Source: Allolobophora icterica (taxonomy: Eukaryota > Annelida > Clitellata > Crassiclitellata > Lumbricidae). Taken from it: a stretch of 64,000 nt of DNA. The position numbers and the translations under genes were made by a program. Positions within the stretch are counted from its first letter, which is position 1. Every line of letters starts with the position of its first letter. Location of the stretch: assembly GCA_963556255.1 (NCBI GenBank), contig OY744609.1, forward strand, positions 18,678,309 to 18,742,308, written 5' to 3'. This document shows positions 21,817 through 32,664 of the stretch, in pieces. The notes beneath the pieces were generated by a model. The model saw nothing but the letters and a program-made list of their open reading frames with translations, did no database searches and had not been told where the DNA came from.

Positions 21817-22195
21817 CATGGGCGGCAATCCCAGGGGTCCAGAGGGACAAGACCCCTTTTAACAGTGGGGGAGGACACACCATACATCTGCCCCCCAAAT
21901 TTTGAAGAAACACCAAAAAAGTCACCCCAGTTTTTTTTATCTCTTTTTGAGCAGATCAGTTCAAAACTCTTTTTGACCAGATCAGTTCAAAAGGGACAAG
22001 ACCCCCTTGAACAGTAGGGGGACACACCATACATCTGCCCCCACCCACCCCCCCCAAATTTTTTTTTAGGAAACAGCAAAGTCACCCCAGTTTTTTTTAA
22101 TACCTCTTTTGAGCAGATCAGTTCAAAACTCTTTTTTTGACCTGATCAGTTCAAAAACGTCGCCCCCCACCTGTCAAACAAGAACTCCCCCAGTG
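21817..22195. mobile_element. hAT-type MITE, 379 bp, TSD GCACAGTT
   Basis: Related to 4413-5099 (CATGGGCGGC start, AGGGGGACA and ACACCATACATCTG motifs). Perfect duplications GCACAGTT at 21809-21816 and 22196-22203. The interior is doubled: the ~140-bp unit from GGGACAAGACCCC to GATCAGTTCAA is present twice in tandem. The right terminus (CACTGGGGGAGTTC in reverse complement) is diverged. Confidence 0.85.
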
Positions 22196-22348
22196 GCACA
22201 GTTTACAGTATAGTATGCAAACTGTACTGTAAACTGTGCTATATAGTTAAAGCAATAAATAATCAACAAAAGCGTTAAATGACACATCAATTTAATAAAG
22301 TCAATTTAATAAAGTAAAGTAATCATGCAGTCGATCTGCTCTGTAATT

Positions 22349-24684
22349 TTATTTAACAATAATGTCATCAGCAGTATTGGTGAACTCCTGATCAACACTG
22401 ATCGACTCTGACTCGGTCTCTTTGAATGGCGCCGATTTCAATAGTTGGCAGCCTCCAGTGCCATGATCCCTAGCATTACCAAACCAACTGGCCAACTCGT
22501 CTTCAACCATTTTCCTCGTGCTGTCCTTTGTAGCAATATTATGTTTTACCGAACCTGAAATTTCAAACATGCAACATTTAGATTTAAAATAACAAGTTAC
22601 AAAGAACAAGAATTAAGAATTTGATGTGCTCTGATTTGTATTGTAAAATGATATCATTCCAGCAACTCTTTCTGTTATTAAATGACAATATTTAGAGACA
22701 CTGCCTGCACAATGTTCAAGATTAGAAAAGTCAAAACAATGTCGAAGATGTCTTAGCCTAAAAAATGCAATAAGTAATGTTTCAATGGTTTAGCACTTAA
22801 TAAAACAGTCATTAGACTATTGAATTTTTTTATTTGAAACAAGCATAAATAGTTCCCACATGCCAACTGCATCATTTCGTTTGACGTCATAACTTGATGA
22901 ATTTTCTTTACTATCATTAGCAATATCTCATTTATTTGAGTAACAAAGCAAAACATCCATTGGAAGCAAGAAATAAAGCTGAAATTGATAGCTTGCAATT
23001 GAATTATAGTCAGCTGTTCATCAAACTTTAATGAGTGACAAGTTATTAGCAGTAAAAATTACACTTGATTCAAACAGTATTATATGCAAAATACATACCA
23101 TAAATGTCGAACAGCTTCAATGACTTGAATGTCCTCTTGCCTCGCTGCCCTGTCACACCGAAACGTCGAGCTGGATCATTTCCAAAAATGAACTTCATGT
23201 TTCGTCTGATGAATTCTCGCAAATCATTTCCACTGTTATCCACGAGTACTTGTATCTAAACAATAAAAGAAGAAGCAGATCAAAGCAGTTTAATCTTAAC
23301 AAGAGCATTCTTGTTGTCCAAAGTCTTGGTCTCCAGTTCACTCGAGTTCGTTTGAAAAAGTCTTGGTCTTGAGGTTCAAAGTCTTGGTCTTGAGGTTCAA
23401 AGTCTTGGTCTTGAGGTTCAAAGTCTTGGCCTTGGTCTTGATGTTTAAGGTCTTGACAACAAGACTGAACAAAAGACAATGAAATCTTCTAATATTGCAA
23501 TTTGACACGTTTTAAGAAAATGCTGGCCTTTTCAGTTAAATGTCGATATTTAAAAAATATTTATGTACACATCTAACTTTATGGACACAAAGAAATAGAA
23601 TTTAATACAACCTATTAACAGCAAGATAAAAAATTGTATGCCCTAGAAATTAGCAGCGAATCATACACGAGGCTTTAAAAACCATTTAAACAGTAAAAAG
23701 ACTCACCAATATTTTCACACCAATATTTTCATCGTTGAAGTGTCAAGCACCTTGTCCTCCACGCTCGACAAATCATCCTTGGTTTCGATGGGAAATTGCA
23801 TGGCCTCAGGCAGCTCCGTTGCCGCAAGTCCGCCTGCTGCATTCAGTTGCCTCGAAATCGACTCCAGCGTAGATGAATGTAGTTTCTGAGTTTGCTGCCA
23901 CTCCTCCAGACTGGCGAGATATTTTTATCATGAGTCTGCTACTAAAATCGCCACCTACAAAATCAAGTCTACACAGATAACCATCATACTTCGATTTATG
24001 AACACTACGGTGACAAAAGAAATCTTCAAAAACGTAGTAAGTAAGTGATTAGCTGTAACACAAAAATGTGCTGACACTTTTGATTGCAATGCAAAACTTT
24101 TGGGAATCCCCAGTGCTAGCATCCTAAATTCATATTTATGAGTTATGAATTACTACACAAATTTGATCAGTGACTATCGGTACTATGTGTCAACACACTT
24201 AAGGGGCTGAAAGGATAAATATATTCAACAGCTTATAATCCATGGCAAACAGTAGTAAAAACAAATTGATAATTTAAAGACACATTCACGATATGACCAC
24301 ACAACTACTGAATCATTAAAAATTGATAGAAATGAAGCAACATAATTATTCCTTATAACAAATCAAATGTGTAACCACTAAAGATAGCTAGATTTTAATC
24401 AATGTAACAGAACAAGAAATATATGTTGCCTGATATAAAAGAAAATTGGGTGATACAAGGGAATATTGATAATATCCCAATACTGCTCTAAAGAAAATTT
24501 TTAAAAGAACCGCTTAGGATCAAATTGGTACCATTGCTTCAGTATTCAACACGTACCAGTTGTTCGAATGACTGGTGTCTTTGAAGCACCAAGAGGCCTT
24601 GGTGATTGGCAGTTGATATTCCGAACAGCCTGTATGGTTGTCTGGACGACTCAGCAATTGGTAAAGCCCACTGCACAGCGTTGA
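22349..24684 (-). CDS. DUF4806-like gene, 3' exons
   Basis: Three exons with matching phases and GT-AG borders: 23721-23910, 23099-23255 and 22349-22554. Together they encode MQFPIETKDDLSSVEDKVL, then NDLREFIRRNMKFIFGND, then GQRGKRTFKSLKLFDIYG, and end at a TAA that overlaps an AATAAA hexamer. The order FP-x-E/K-T, a helical middle and G-x-x-GKR-x-F-x-x-L-x-L is that of the DUF4806 domain, of unknown biochemical function and found in many animal proteins. A further upstream exon at 24557-24684 fits in phase (open for 42 codons, AG before and GTACGT after) but has no recognisable domain. The 5' end of the gene is not found, so it is either partial or broken. The 23.3-kb minisatellite lies in an intron. 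The first listed exon has two tandem donor sites (see findings). Confidence 0.65.
23320..23467. repeat. (GTCTTG)n minisatellite, right arm of an inverted pair
   Basis: Four copies of a ~24-bp unit containing GTCTTGGTCTTGAGGTTCAA, ending in GTTTAAGGTCTTGACAACAA. It is the reverse complement of 21146-21350. It lies in the intron between two DUF4806-like exons. Confidence 0.85.
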
Positions 24685-24689
24685 CTAAT

Positions 24690-25436
24690 GTAACATAATA
24701 AAACAAAATGTAATCATTACACCCGTCAATCACACAGGCTGTTACCAAGCTACTAAGAACTAGTGAATGCAAAGCTTAAGAGTGAATCATTCATATAAAA
24801 GTAACTAAGAAACCATTTCATTCTACAGAATCATGGCCTTTTTAATATGTTTGTTCAACACGCACTCCCGTTTAAAATATTCTAATTGCACCTTGTTTTC
24901 GATTAGTTGATTAAGGATTGCAGAGATATGATAACTACATCACAAAGACAATTAAATGGTTGTGTACTTGAAAATTTCTCAGACTAGTCTTCAACGTTGT
25001 CGACTCTTGTTCCATGAAGCCCTGCAATATCGTCATTCTCATCTTCACAGAGTGCAGTACTTATTGATCTCGACAACTATCCAGTTTTGATGGTCACGGC
25101 AGCTGCAATGTTTAATTCAGCAGCAATGACGCTAGTTTTCAAGTTTATTGTAAACGTTCAACAATGTATAAGCTAAATTTAAAGGATACTATGTTCAAAT
25201 GAAACTTTAAGCTAAATTTATAGGAAGTTTAAGCTAAACGTTCAAGTATAATCTATGAAACTTTAAGCTACATTTATTGGATAAATGTTCAAAATGTTTA
25301 AATGAAACTTTAATGTGACTTAACTGAGAGATGTCAACATCTAACACGGATAAACTTGAAAACTAGAGTCATTGCTGCTGAATATTTGTCGATGTGCTTT
25401 CATTTAAATAGCCTTATTGGTGTCTGGGTGCTAACT
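24690..25436. other. No gene; short inverted repeat
   Basis: Nothing coding recognised. TTCAGCAGCAATGACGCTAG at 25107 and its near reverse complement at about 25347-25386 form imperfect ~40-bp arms 200 bp apart. Confidence 0.5.
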
Positions 25437-25687
25437 AGTGTCAAGGTCCCTCGTGCAAGGACTTCGATGGCTCAGCATCGTGCTTTTGCCATCCTTGGCC
25501 CTTCCCTTTGGAATGACCTGCCCCCCTCTCTCCGTAGCAAGATATTGCTTGGGATCTCGCCTTCTTCTCTCCGCTGCCTAAAGACCTTTCTTTTCCCTCG
25601 GGGCTGACACGCTGGGAGCGCCTCTGAATAGTCTATGCTGTGAGAGGCGCTTTATAAATAATCATATAAGATAAGATAAGATAAGAA
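25437..25687 (+). mobile_element. LINE 3' end with C-terminal ORF2 codons and (ATAAG)n tail
   Basis: Codons for RAFAILGPSLWNDLPPSL and a LKTFLF end match the extreme C-terminus of CR1/L2-type ORF2. They are followed by GAGAGGCGCTTTATAAATAA and four ATAAG/GATAAG tail units. 5'-truncated and inactive. Confidence 0.75.
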
Positions 25688-25794
25688 GGTGCGACCTCTT
25701 GTCACACAGTAATATATAGCCCCTTGAATTTGAGTCAGACCATAACATAAGGACCCTCATAGCGCAAGTTTACCGTACAGTCCATAACCTTAAC

Positions 25795-26292
25795 CAGGGC
25801 TGTAGTCGGGTGCGGCCCGAATCCCCGAAACCCGAATCCCCGAAACGAATTTCGGCCGGATCCCCGAAATCGATTTTAGACTAAAATTACAAATAAACAC
25901 GTGAATATGCATTATATCGAGGTACATCAAGGCCACGCTAGGTCTATGTCATGTATAAGAGTTTACAATTTAACTTTGAATAGTTTTCTGGAGTTCGGCA
26001 CTTTCTATAAGCTTTTTTGGGGAAATCGGGCTTTAGTGTATTTTCAGCGTTTTCGGGGATTCGGGTTTCGGGGATTCGGGCTGACTCCCTGTAGTCGAGG
26101 GTATACGCGGGTATACACTATACAGTGTGTACTCACCTCTAGAGACCGTATACTCACCTCCCAAATAGTTATATTTATTTATATACTGTAGCGTATACTC
26201 ACAAAATACTGTAGCGTATACTCACCTCTAATTTGTTTCGGAAAACTAACCGGTAGCGTGTACTCACCTCTAATTTTACCACTACAGCCCTG
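25795..26292. mobile_element. Chimeric hAT-type MITE, 498 bp
   Basis: Both termini read CAGGGCTGTAGT. Near-perfect duplications ACCTTAAC (25787-25794) and ACCCTAAC (26293-26300) flank it. The left half contains inverted CCCGAATCCCCGAAAC blocks (25815-25848 and 26049-26084). The right half, from about 26089, is a second element body closely related to 30332-30535 (GTATACTCACCTCTA motifs). It looks like one family member joined to or inserted in another. Confidence 0.85.
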
Positions 26293-26483
26293 ACCCTAAC
26301 CCACTGCAATCTCCGTTTCGTCTATCCCGACCACAATTAAATACAGCATTTACATAAACTGTTAATGTACACAGATATAGGTTCATTAGAATAATAAATA
26401 TAACGTAATCTTACTTTTCACAGAAACAAATCGCGATCTGTCAAATATTTGTACATTCGAAACGGCAAGCACACAAAATGGCG

Positions 26484-26640
26484 GACTGGCGGTAGAAATA
26501 CGAATACCGGTAGGAGGCGCCACTGACACGGGGTGGACCGCAAGGGTCCCGTGTGTAAACCGGGGACAAAAACCGCGAGAAATCCGTACCGTCAAACCGG
26601 ATGAATCCCGCAAGGGACCCGTACGGGTGTGTTTGCTGGG
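26484..26640. repeat. GGGACCC-rich dispersed repeat, second copy
   Basis: In reverse complement it starts CCCAGCAAACACACCC and carries the same GGGACCC and GGTTTTTGTCC strings as 21616-21783. Confidence 0.6.
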
Positions 26641-26910
26641 TTGATGCCGTGAGACTTTGGTACCGTAGTTCTATTGCGATGTGATATGTCATGGGCTTAA
26701 GTTGCTTAACAATGTCGATTGGTCTACGTCTGTACTGCCCTGCTCTATGTCCCATACACTGGAGTAATTTAAGTTGTATTAGCTTTGAGAGAGTGTTATT
26801 ATTTATGTTCATGTCACGCGCGACCGTTTCTCCAAAGATCTTAGTTAGAGTCGTAGACTCTAGTCACTCTACGACTCTCGGATCTTTGGTTTCACTACGA
26901 CCTCTCAGCG

Positions 26911-27090
26911 CAGAGGTTTTCAAACTTTTTGACCAGGGACCCCTATTTTTTTCTAGGCATAGCTCGCGGACCCAAGCATTTAAAAAGTAAAATTTATCAC
27001 TTAAAATGTAAACAAAATAATAGGCAGACTATTTCCACAATACAAGCTTGCTTATACGTAGTGTATGAGTTTGAAAACATAGGCTGTTTT
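26911..27090. mobile_element. hAT-like 5' end (CAGAGGTTTTCAAACTTTTT)
   Basis: The start CAGAGGTTTTCAAACTTTTT followed by GACCAGGGACCCCTA resembles the terminal region of widespread hAT repeats. The right end was not located and the stated end is approximate. Confidence 0.45.
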
Positions 27091-27092
27091 AA

Positions 27093-27150
27093 TGCTGATC
27101 TGAGTGGCGCTATGTAAGTTTTCGGTAACAATTTCGGTTACAAAACCATT
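27093..27150 (+). mobile_element. Short LINE 3' end
   Basis: GAGTGGCGCTATGTAAGTTT and the following TTCGGTTACAAAA match the 3' end of the LINE at 31010-31775 (GAGTGGCGCTATATAAGTTT and TTACAA tail). Only the last ~55 bp are present. Confidence 0.65.
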
Positions 27151-27380
27151 CAGTGTTAGGCCTATAATGGGTCTTAAATTAGCCGAACTGTCTCGCGGTT
27201 CCGGTCCACTATTCCGGGGTCCGCTATTCCGGGGGTCCGCTATTCCGGGGATCCGCCGGAATATACATACATACAACATACATACATGCATAGATACATA
27301 CATACATGCATACATACATACATACATGAATACATACATGTGTGTATGTATACATACATTCATGCATACATACATATATG

Positions 27381-28554
27381 CAGGGCCGCCGACAGAAATT
27401 CCGGGCCCCTAGGCAGAGCAGTCACGGGCCCCTAGCATAGGCGTAGACTCTGGGGGGTCAGCCGGGGCACGTGCCCCCCAATAATTGAGGAGCCGGGGCA
27501 ATGCCCCTCCCCCAAAAAAAATCGAGAGGAGAATTTCTTCAAATATTAAAATATTATATTTCAATACAGACAAATTTCTTCAGAAACAGAAAAACAGAGA
27601 CACAGAACTGAAATACTATCAGAAATCCATAATGGAAACAAAGATTTATTTTTTTCTTCAATATCTTCAATGTGAAACAAATTTACATGTAAACAAAACA
27701 CCCATTTCATAGGCATTAACGTTACACCGGAAGCCTTTGCTGACTGTCCAGACCAGAGGTGTAAACAGCTTTTTCAGATTTTGCTTTAAACAACAACAAA
27801 AAGAAAACCACAAAATTTGTTTTTGTTTTTAAAAATAAATTTCTTATTTTTGTAGAAGTTATTGTAATAGCATTGATTAAATGATTGTAAATTTTCGGAA
27901 ATCGCAACTGAATTTACTGAGTTGGAGCTCTTGTTCATGCCATTTTTCATGATTTTTATGATCCGAAATCAGAAAAACTTAGAAACAACAAAAACAATAA
28001 AACCCCAAAACCGAAAAAACGACAAACAACGTTTCATCTTGAAAACCTTTTTTTGCACCTCTGGTCCAGACCCATGCCCCACCAATATTTTGCCCCACCA
28101 ATATTTTGCCCCACCAATATTTTGGACAAGTTTACGCCAGTGGCCCCTAGGCAGAGCAGTCGTGGGCCCCTAGGCAGAACAGTCGCGGGCCCCTAGGCAG
28201 AGCAGTTATGGGCCTCTAAACTATCTTTAGGCTTTATATAAAATTAATATAATATCGTAAAAATAAAAAAAAAGCAAATTGAAATAATGAAAATGCGTGT
28301 ACGACCGTACAATATTATATTTATAGGCCTATATATTATATACAACAAATTTGATTTTATTCAGATGCTCGAGGTTTAAACTGATTATTGTAGTTAAGCG
28401 TCAGATAATATACGGTAATGCACACATCATAAACTTTGTATAACTGAATATAATATTTTTCATAAGTTGATTGCGGGCCTGGCCCGGGCCCCTAACAAGT
28501 CGCCGGGCCCCTGGGCATTTGCCCCCCCCCTGCCCCTCCCTCTCGGCGGGCCTG
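27381..28554. mobile_element. hAT-type MITE, middle layer of the nest, TSD CATATATG
   Basis: Ends CAGGGCCGCCGACAG and (right, reverse complement) CAGGCCCGCCGAGAG. Perfect duplications CATATATG at 27373-27380 and 28555-28562. It contains tandem ~23-bp GGGCCCCTAGGCAGAGCAGT units on both sides of the innermost element. The same family ends at 126 at the left edge of the window. Confidence 0.92.
27436..28142. mobile_element. hAT-type MITE, innermost layer, TSD GCCCCTAG
   Basis: Ends CATAGGCGTAGACT and (right, reverse complement) CACTGGCGTAAACT. Perfect duplications GCCCCTAG at 27428-27435 and 28143-28150; the target was the 23-bp unit of the middle element. Three tandem TTTTGCCCCACCAATA units lie near the right end (about 28074-28125). 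The AT-rich interior has no transposase. Confidence 0.92.
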
Positions 28555-28770
28555 CATATATGTATGTATGCATACATTCATACATACATGTAAGTCTTAT
28601 GTATGTATACATACATAGAAGGAAACAATCATACATGCATGAATGGATGTATATATGCATGTATGTATGTATCTATGCATGTATGCATGTTGTATGTATG
28701 TATATTCCGGCAGATCCCCGGAATAGCGGACCCCGGAATAGCGGACCCCCGGACTAGCGGGCCGGTACCC

Positions 28771-29215
28771 TGTCTCGCAATACACAAACATTTCTTCATC
28801 ATATATCGCATTATTACACATTATTATTTAACAATATTAGTATGCTTACTTCCACTGGGATGCGAAAAATCGTGATTTTCTTTCATATGAAACTAAAGAA
28901 ACATCGGCCTTTTCGTCTTATAGTCAGCGTGCCTATATGTTAGGCCTAGCCTTTTTAGGAAACTTCCGGCTTTATTCCAATCGCAAGCCCCAAGCAAAAT
29001 TCATTAATGTAATTGCAAAAGAAACAGACGGCATTTAGGCAATCACAACCTTTGCGTAATTATAATTGATTTTTGCGATAGGAAACCAATATTTTTCATT
29101 TTCACCTTTGCTGCAGCCATCTGCTACGTCTTGTGATATATTTAAACGTTCAGGCACAAAGCGTTTTGTGAAAGAAAGTTATATAATTTCTCCCGCGTAA
29201 TGTGCAAATATTTAG
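28771..29215. repeat. Dispersed repeat interrupted by the transposon nest
   Basis: Right part of the repeat whose left end is 27165-27196 (GGGTCTTAAATTAGCCG). Relative of 7246-7800, with many substitutions and small indels. Confidence 0.75.
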
Positions 29216-29389
29216 CAGACGACAGACTGTACAGTAGTTTACTTGCATATCGATTAATTTGCGAGGAAGAAATTAGCTGAACACCTGTTTGTCAGCTGCC
29301 AGCAGAGGACAGCTGGAAACGAGACATTTCATCACCTCTTAAGATTGTAATGGATGATATGGATAGGACCTATAGCTAGTGCCTCTTCG

Positions 29390-29470
29390 ACTAAATTTAT
29401 AATTGATAAAAATCTGCGCTGGTCTGAGCACATTCACATTGTTGAGAATAAAATAGCTAAACTCGACTCT
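29390..29470 (+). pseudogene. Short LINE ORF2 fragment
   Basis: Codons TKFIIDKNLRWSEHIHIVEN followed by KIAK correspond to [20 protein letters not shown] in the intact LINE at 49936-53031. Only ~27 codons are recognisable. Confidence 0.6.
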
Positions 29471-29479
29471 AGAGCATGC

Positions 29480-30240
29480 GGATCGCAGATCGCCTTCCGA
29501 AGGTGGCTTATTTCACAGATTTAAATCTCGGGCTTGTAGGGGATCCGTACACGGGCACCTTAAATGGTTTGATTCAAACGGGCAGCGGTGATGAAGCATC
29601 TCACCTCAGGGCCTACTATTTAGAAGGGAAGGAAGCAGACTGCTTCCAGTTTGTGTCAGAGGGAAGTTCCCCCTCACCCCCCGCCCCAATGAAATGGATG
29701 TTGCTGTTCAATTGACAGCACTGACTCTACTGTTTGCAATGCATCGGCTGTCGACTGTAATCGAGTCTCTATAGTTGGCCAATGCTACAATTATTGTTGT
29801 GTAGTTCAGTTAAAGTGGGCCGATTATCAGGTTTTGAAATATTCCTGCAAAATAATTTTCGGTTGGATAACACTGTAATAGGCAGGGATGGAGCCTGTTA
29901 CCTCTGCATTACACCAGAAATATGCATTCATAATGCAATCTTTAAAATCCCCATATATTTGTTGAACAGTGCCCCATACTGCCCAATATTTTAACATAGG
30001 CTACATGATACACGTGTCCCATATGTATTTTGGAAATTTTGTCCCATATTTCTTACAGCCTGTCCCATAAAATTTTTACAGTGCACTGGGAGCCCTGCAG
30101 AAATTAATTCAACAGTTCAGTTGAACCAAAATGTATAGTTTTCCAAAACCAGTTATCTTTCTCCATATAGGCTGAATGCGCCAAAACTCACCTACAGGAA
30201 ATCAAAAAACTAAAAAAATTGTCCGGGTCCCCGGACCCCG
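29480..30240. other. No supported gene
   Basis: About 0.75 kb; no domain, repeat structure or clear reading frame recognised. Confidence 0.4.
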
Positions 30241-30246
30241 CTTCAA

Positions 30247-30270
30247 GGGGAGGGGAGGGGAGGGGAGGGG
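30247..30270 (+). repeat. (GGGGA)n, G-quadruplex-type tract
   Basis: Five GGGG runs separated by single A bases. Four closely spaced G runs suffice for an intramolecular G-quadruplex. Confidence 0.9.
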
Positions 30271-30331
30271 AGTCAGGTAATGGATTTACAGTAAGGGGAT
30301 TGCTTCCAGCTCCCACGGGTGGGATAGTAGG

Positions 30332-30535
30332 CAGGGCTGTAGTCGAGGGTGTATGTGCGGGTATACAGCGTGTACTCACCTCTAGAGACCGTATACTCGC
30401 CTCACAAAATATTTCTACTCACCTCTAATTTGTTTCGGTAAACTAACCGTTAGCGTATACACACCTGTAATTTGTTTCGGAAAAGTAACCGGTAGCGCAC
30501 GTGTACTCACCTCTAATTTTACCACTACAGCCCTG
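30332..30535. mobile_element. hAT-type MITE, 204 bp
   Basis: Both termini read CAGGGCTGTAGT. The flanking 8-mers ATAGTAGG (30324-30331) and ATAGTATA (30536-30543) match at 6 of 8. The body has repeated TACTCACCTCTAATTTGTTT and GTAGCG strings and matches the right half of 25795-26292. Confidence 0.82.
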
Positions 30536-31009
30536 ATAGTATAGACCCTGTCTCATCCGATCAATTAATTGAAAAATTGTCAGGGTCGCATGCAGTGCAT
30601 GCCGTCTTAGGGCATGGGCAAGCTGTGCAGTCGCCAGGGGCCCCACGATTCTAGGGGCCCCAAATTAAAAAGACTAAACAAATTAATGTGTGCATGATCT
30701 CCACGCACGGCAGAAGTGAAACTTTTTAGCTACGAGTGCAGGGATGGCAAACGGTTTTTAGGAATAACGCGTTTTATTATTGCTCTATGGTAGGCCATTG
30801 CTCCACATTATTTGAAATCTTATCTGTTTTCCCCAATGTTGAAATTTCACTCCGAGTGTTCATGTGCAAGATGGTGACCATGGAACTGTACAGAGAAACG
30901 TTCATTTTCAAAATTGAAACTTATAGAGAATCAGCTTCGCAGCACAATGGGGCAGTAGCGTTTGAACCGTGTGGTCGCCTCCAACTCAGCAAGATTGATT
31001 TTGAATCTC

Positions 31010-31775
31010 TACATCTTAGGTTTCCCCTCATTCAATTTTCCTGCTCTGTTCGTGACTTGGGGTTTGTCCTAGCTTGACCCTACCCTCTCCTTTACTGATC
31101 AAGTTAACCTTGTATCCAGATCTTGCTTTTATCATCTTCGCCAGCTCCGATCCATCCGCAAGTCTCTTTCATTTCATGCTGTTACTACACTGGTCCATGC
31201 TCTGATCTGCACTAGGGTAGACTTTGGCAATGCTGTGTACATTGGCCTTTCCTCCTCCAATATGCACAAACTCCAGACTATCCTTAATGCTGCTGCTCGG
31301 CTTATATGTGACATTCCCAAGTTTGCCCACATTTCTGCCTTTATCCGTGATTCCCTCCACTAGCTCCCTGCTCAACAGCGAATTCAGTTTAAAACCCTCA
31401 CTCTCATGCGCAACTGCCTTACTGCCTCTGCTCCGTACGTCTTACCTAATGAATTTTTGCAACCCAGTTTCTTCCTTGCCTGCGAGGGCTTCCTTGCGAT
31501 CTTCGGCTCGCGGCCTTATGGTTGTCCCTCGCATGCGATCTTCCACGGCACAATCCAGAAGTTTCGCCTATGTTGGCCCCTCTGCTTGGAACTGTCTCCC
31601 GGGCTTGCTTCTCCGCCAAGAGCTTCTTGCCCTCTCTCCTCTCCAGTTCCGTAGACGCCTGAAAACTCCTTTTTGCCGGTGCCGGCATTGATGCGGGTTG
31701 AAAGCGCCGCTGATTTGAGTGGCGCTATATAAGTTTTCGGTTACAATTACAATTACAATTACAATTTCTTACATC
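31010..31775 (+). pseudogene. 5'-truncated LINE, RT C-terminus, (TTACAA)n tail
   Basis: Broken frames encode VRDLGFVL, then LVHALICTRVDFGNAVYIGL, ARLICDIPKFAHISAFIRDS, and at the end QSRSFAYVGPSAWNCLPGLL. All belong to the C-terminal part of CR1/L2-type ORF2. A frameshift near 31070 and another near 31360-31480 disable it. The 3' end is GAGTGGCGCTATATAAGTTT and four TTACAA units. Confidence 0.8.
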
Positions 31776-32317
31776 GTGGTTTGAACTGGCCTTCACTCTT
31801 GTACATAGGCCTAGTCTATGCCAATTTGGGTGTGACTATACAGAATAAACGCCTTGTGATTCGACACGACCAGTCTATGTAATTTAACAAACGCTTAATA
31901 ACATATTTAAGAAAACGTAATAAATTTACAAGACTAACACTTAATTTAATAAACAAACTTTATTAAGAGTTTTAAATGTTCTACATATAATTTATGTATA
32001 TATACCAAAGCTTGGCGATAAATTAAAATTACTAGCGCTAAAAAATCGTGGTATCCAAAATATTTGTGATCTAAGGTATGACTGTACAGCGGCCTCGGAA
32101 AATCAGTTTAAAATTTTGATGGTGGTTTAGGTCGATGGTTTAAATCGCCTTAAATGTGGATTTGAATATTTAAGTCATGTGCAGAGGTAACCAGGACGGT
32201 CGGACTGAAATCCTACTTTAAAAGTAAGACTTTTGTCGTAATAAATGATGCACTGAATTTACGTAACCGACTGCATTATGTGTACGGCTAATCTAATTCT
32301 TACGCCGTGAATTTTTC
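31776..32317. other. No recognisable feature
   Basis: About 0.5 kb of AT-rich sequence. Confidence 0.4.
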
Positions 32318-32480
32318 GTTAAATGTATGTAATGTATGTATGTATGTATGTATGTATGTGGACTTTTATAAAGCGCATTTTGTATGTATGTATCCGGACT
32401 TTTATAACACGCATTTTGGGGCCCATTAAAGCGCTATGAACATGGGTGTCCAAGGAATCCGAACAGGTTGGTCTCACCAG
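32318..32480 (-). mobile_element. LINE or SINE 3' end with (ACAT)n tail
   Basis: A TGTA array at about 32325-32360 is followed by GTGGACTTTTATAAAGCGCA, then a second short TGTA block and a partial duplicate of that junction. This is the minus-strand form of a GCGCTTTATAAAAG-type 3' end. Confidence 0.55.
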
Positions 32481-32664
32481 CTCTAGGAAGAGTAAATTGA
32501 GCGGAGTTTGATTGCTCTTGATCAGACAAAATATTTCAATTTGTGCTCTTGGGTATTTGTCGAGTTAGACATTTTTAGTTTAAGTTCACATTAACGGCAA
32601 ATATGTACTATTTTAGATTCAAAAGAAAAGATATTATTAAGGTTTATCTAATTATGTTGAACCG

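Larger units (their letters stand above)
27197..28770. mobile_element. Long-inverted-repeat DNA transposon, outer layer of a nest, TSD TGTCTCGC
   Basis: The left arm (from GGTTCCGGTCCACTATTCC) and right arm (reverse complement from GGGTACCGGCCCGCTAGTCC) are inverted repeats of about 135 bp that include three TCCGCTATTCCGGGG-type units and then a TACA/TGCA-rich tract. Perfect 8-bp duplications TGTCTCGC lie at 27189-27196 and 28771-28778. The flanks join into one dispersed repeat whose uninterrupted relative is at 7246-7800. No coding sequence of its own. An 8-bp duplication fits hAT or P-like transposases; the termini are not the usual hAT CAG. Confidence 0.88.
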
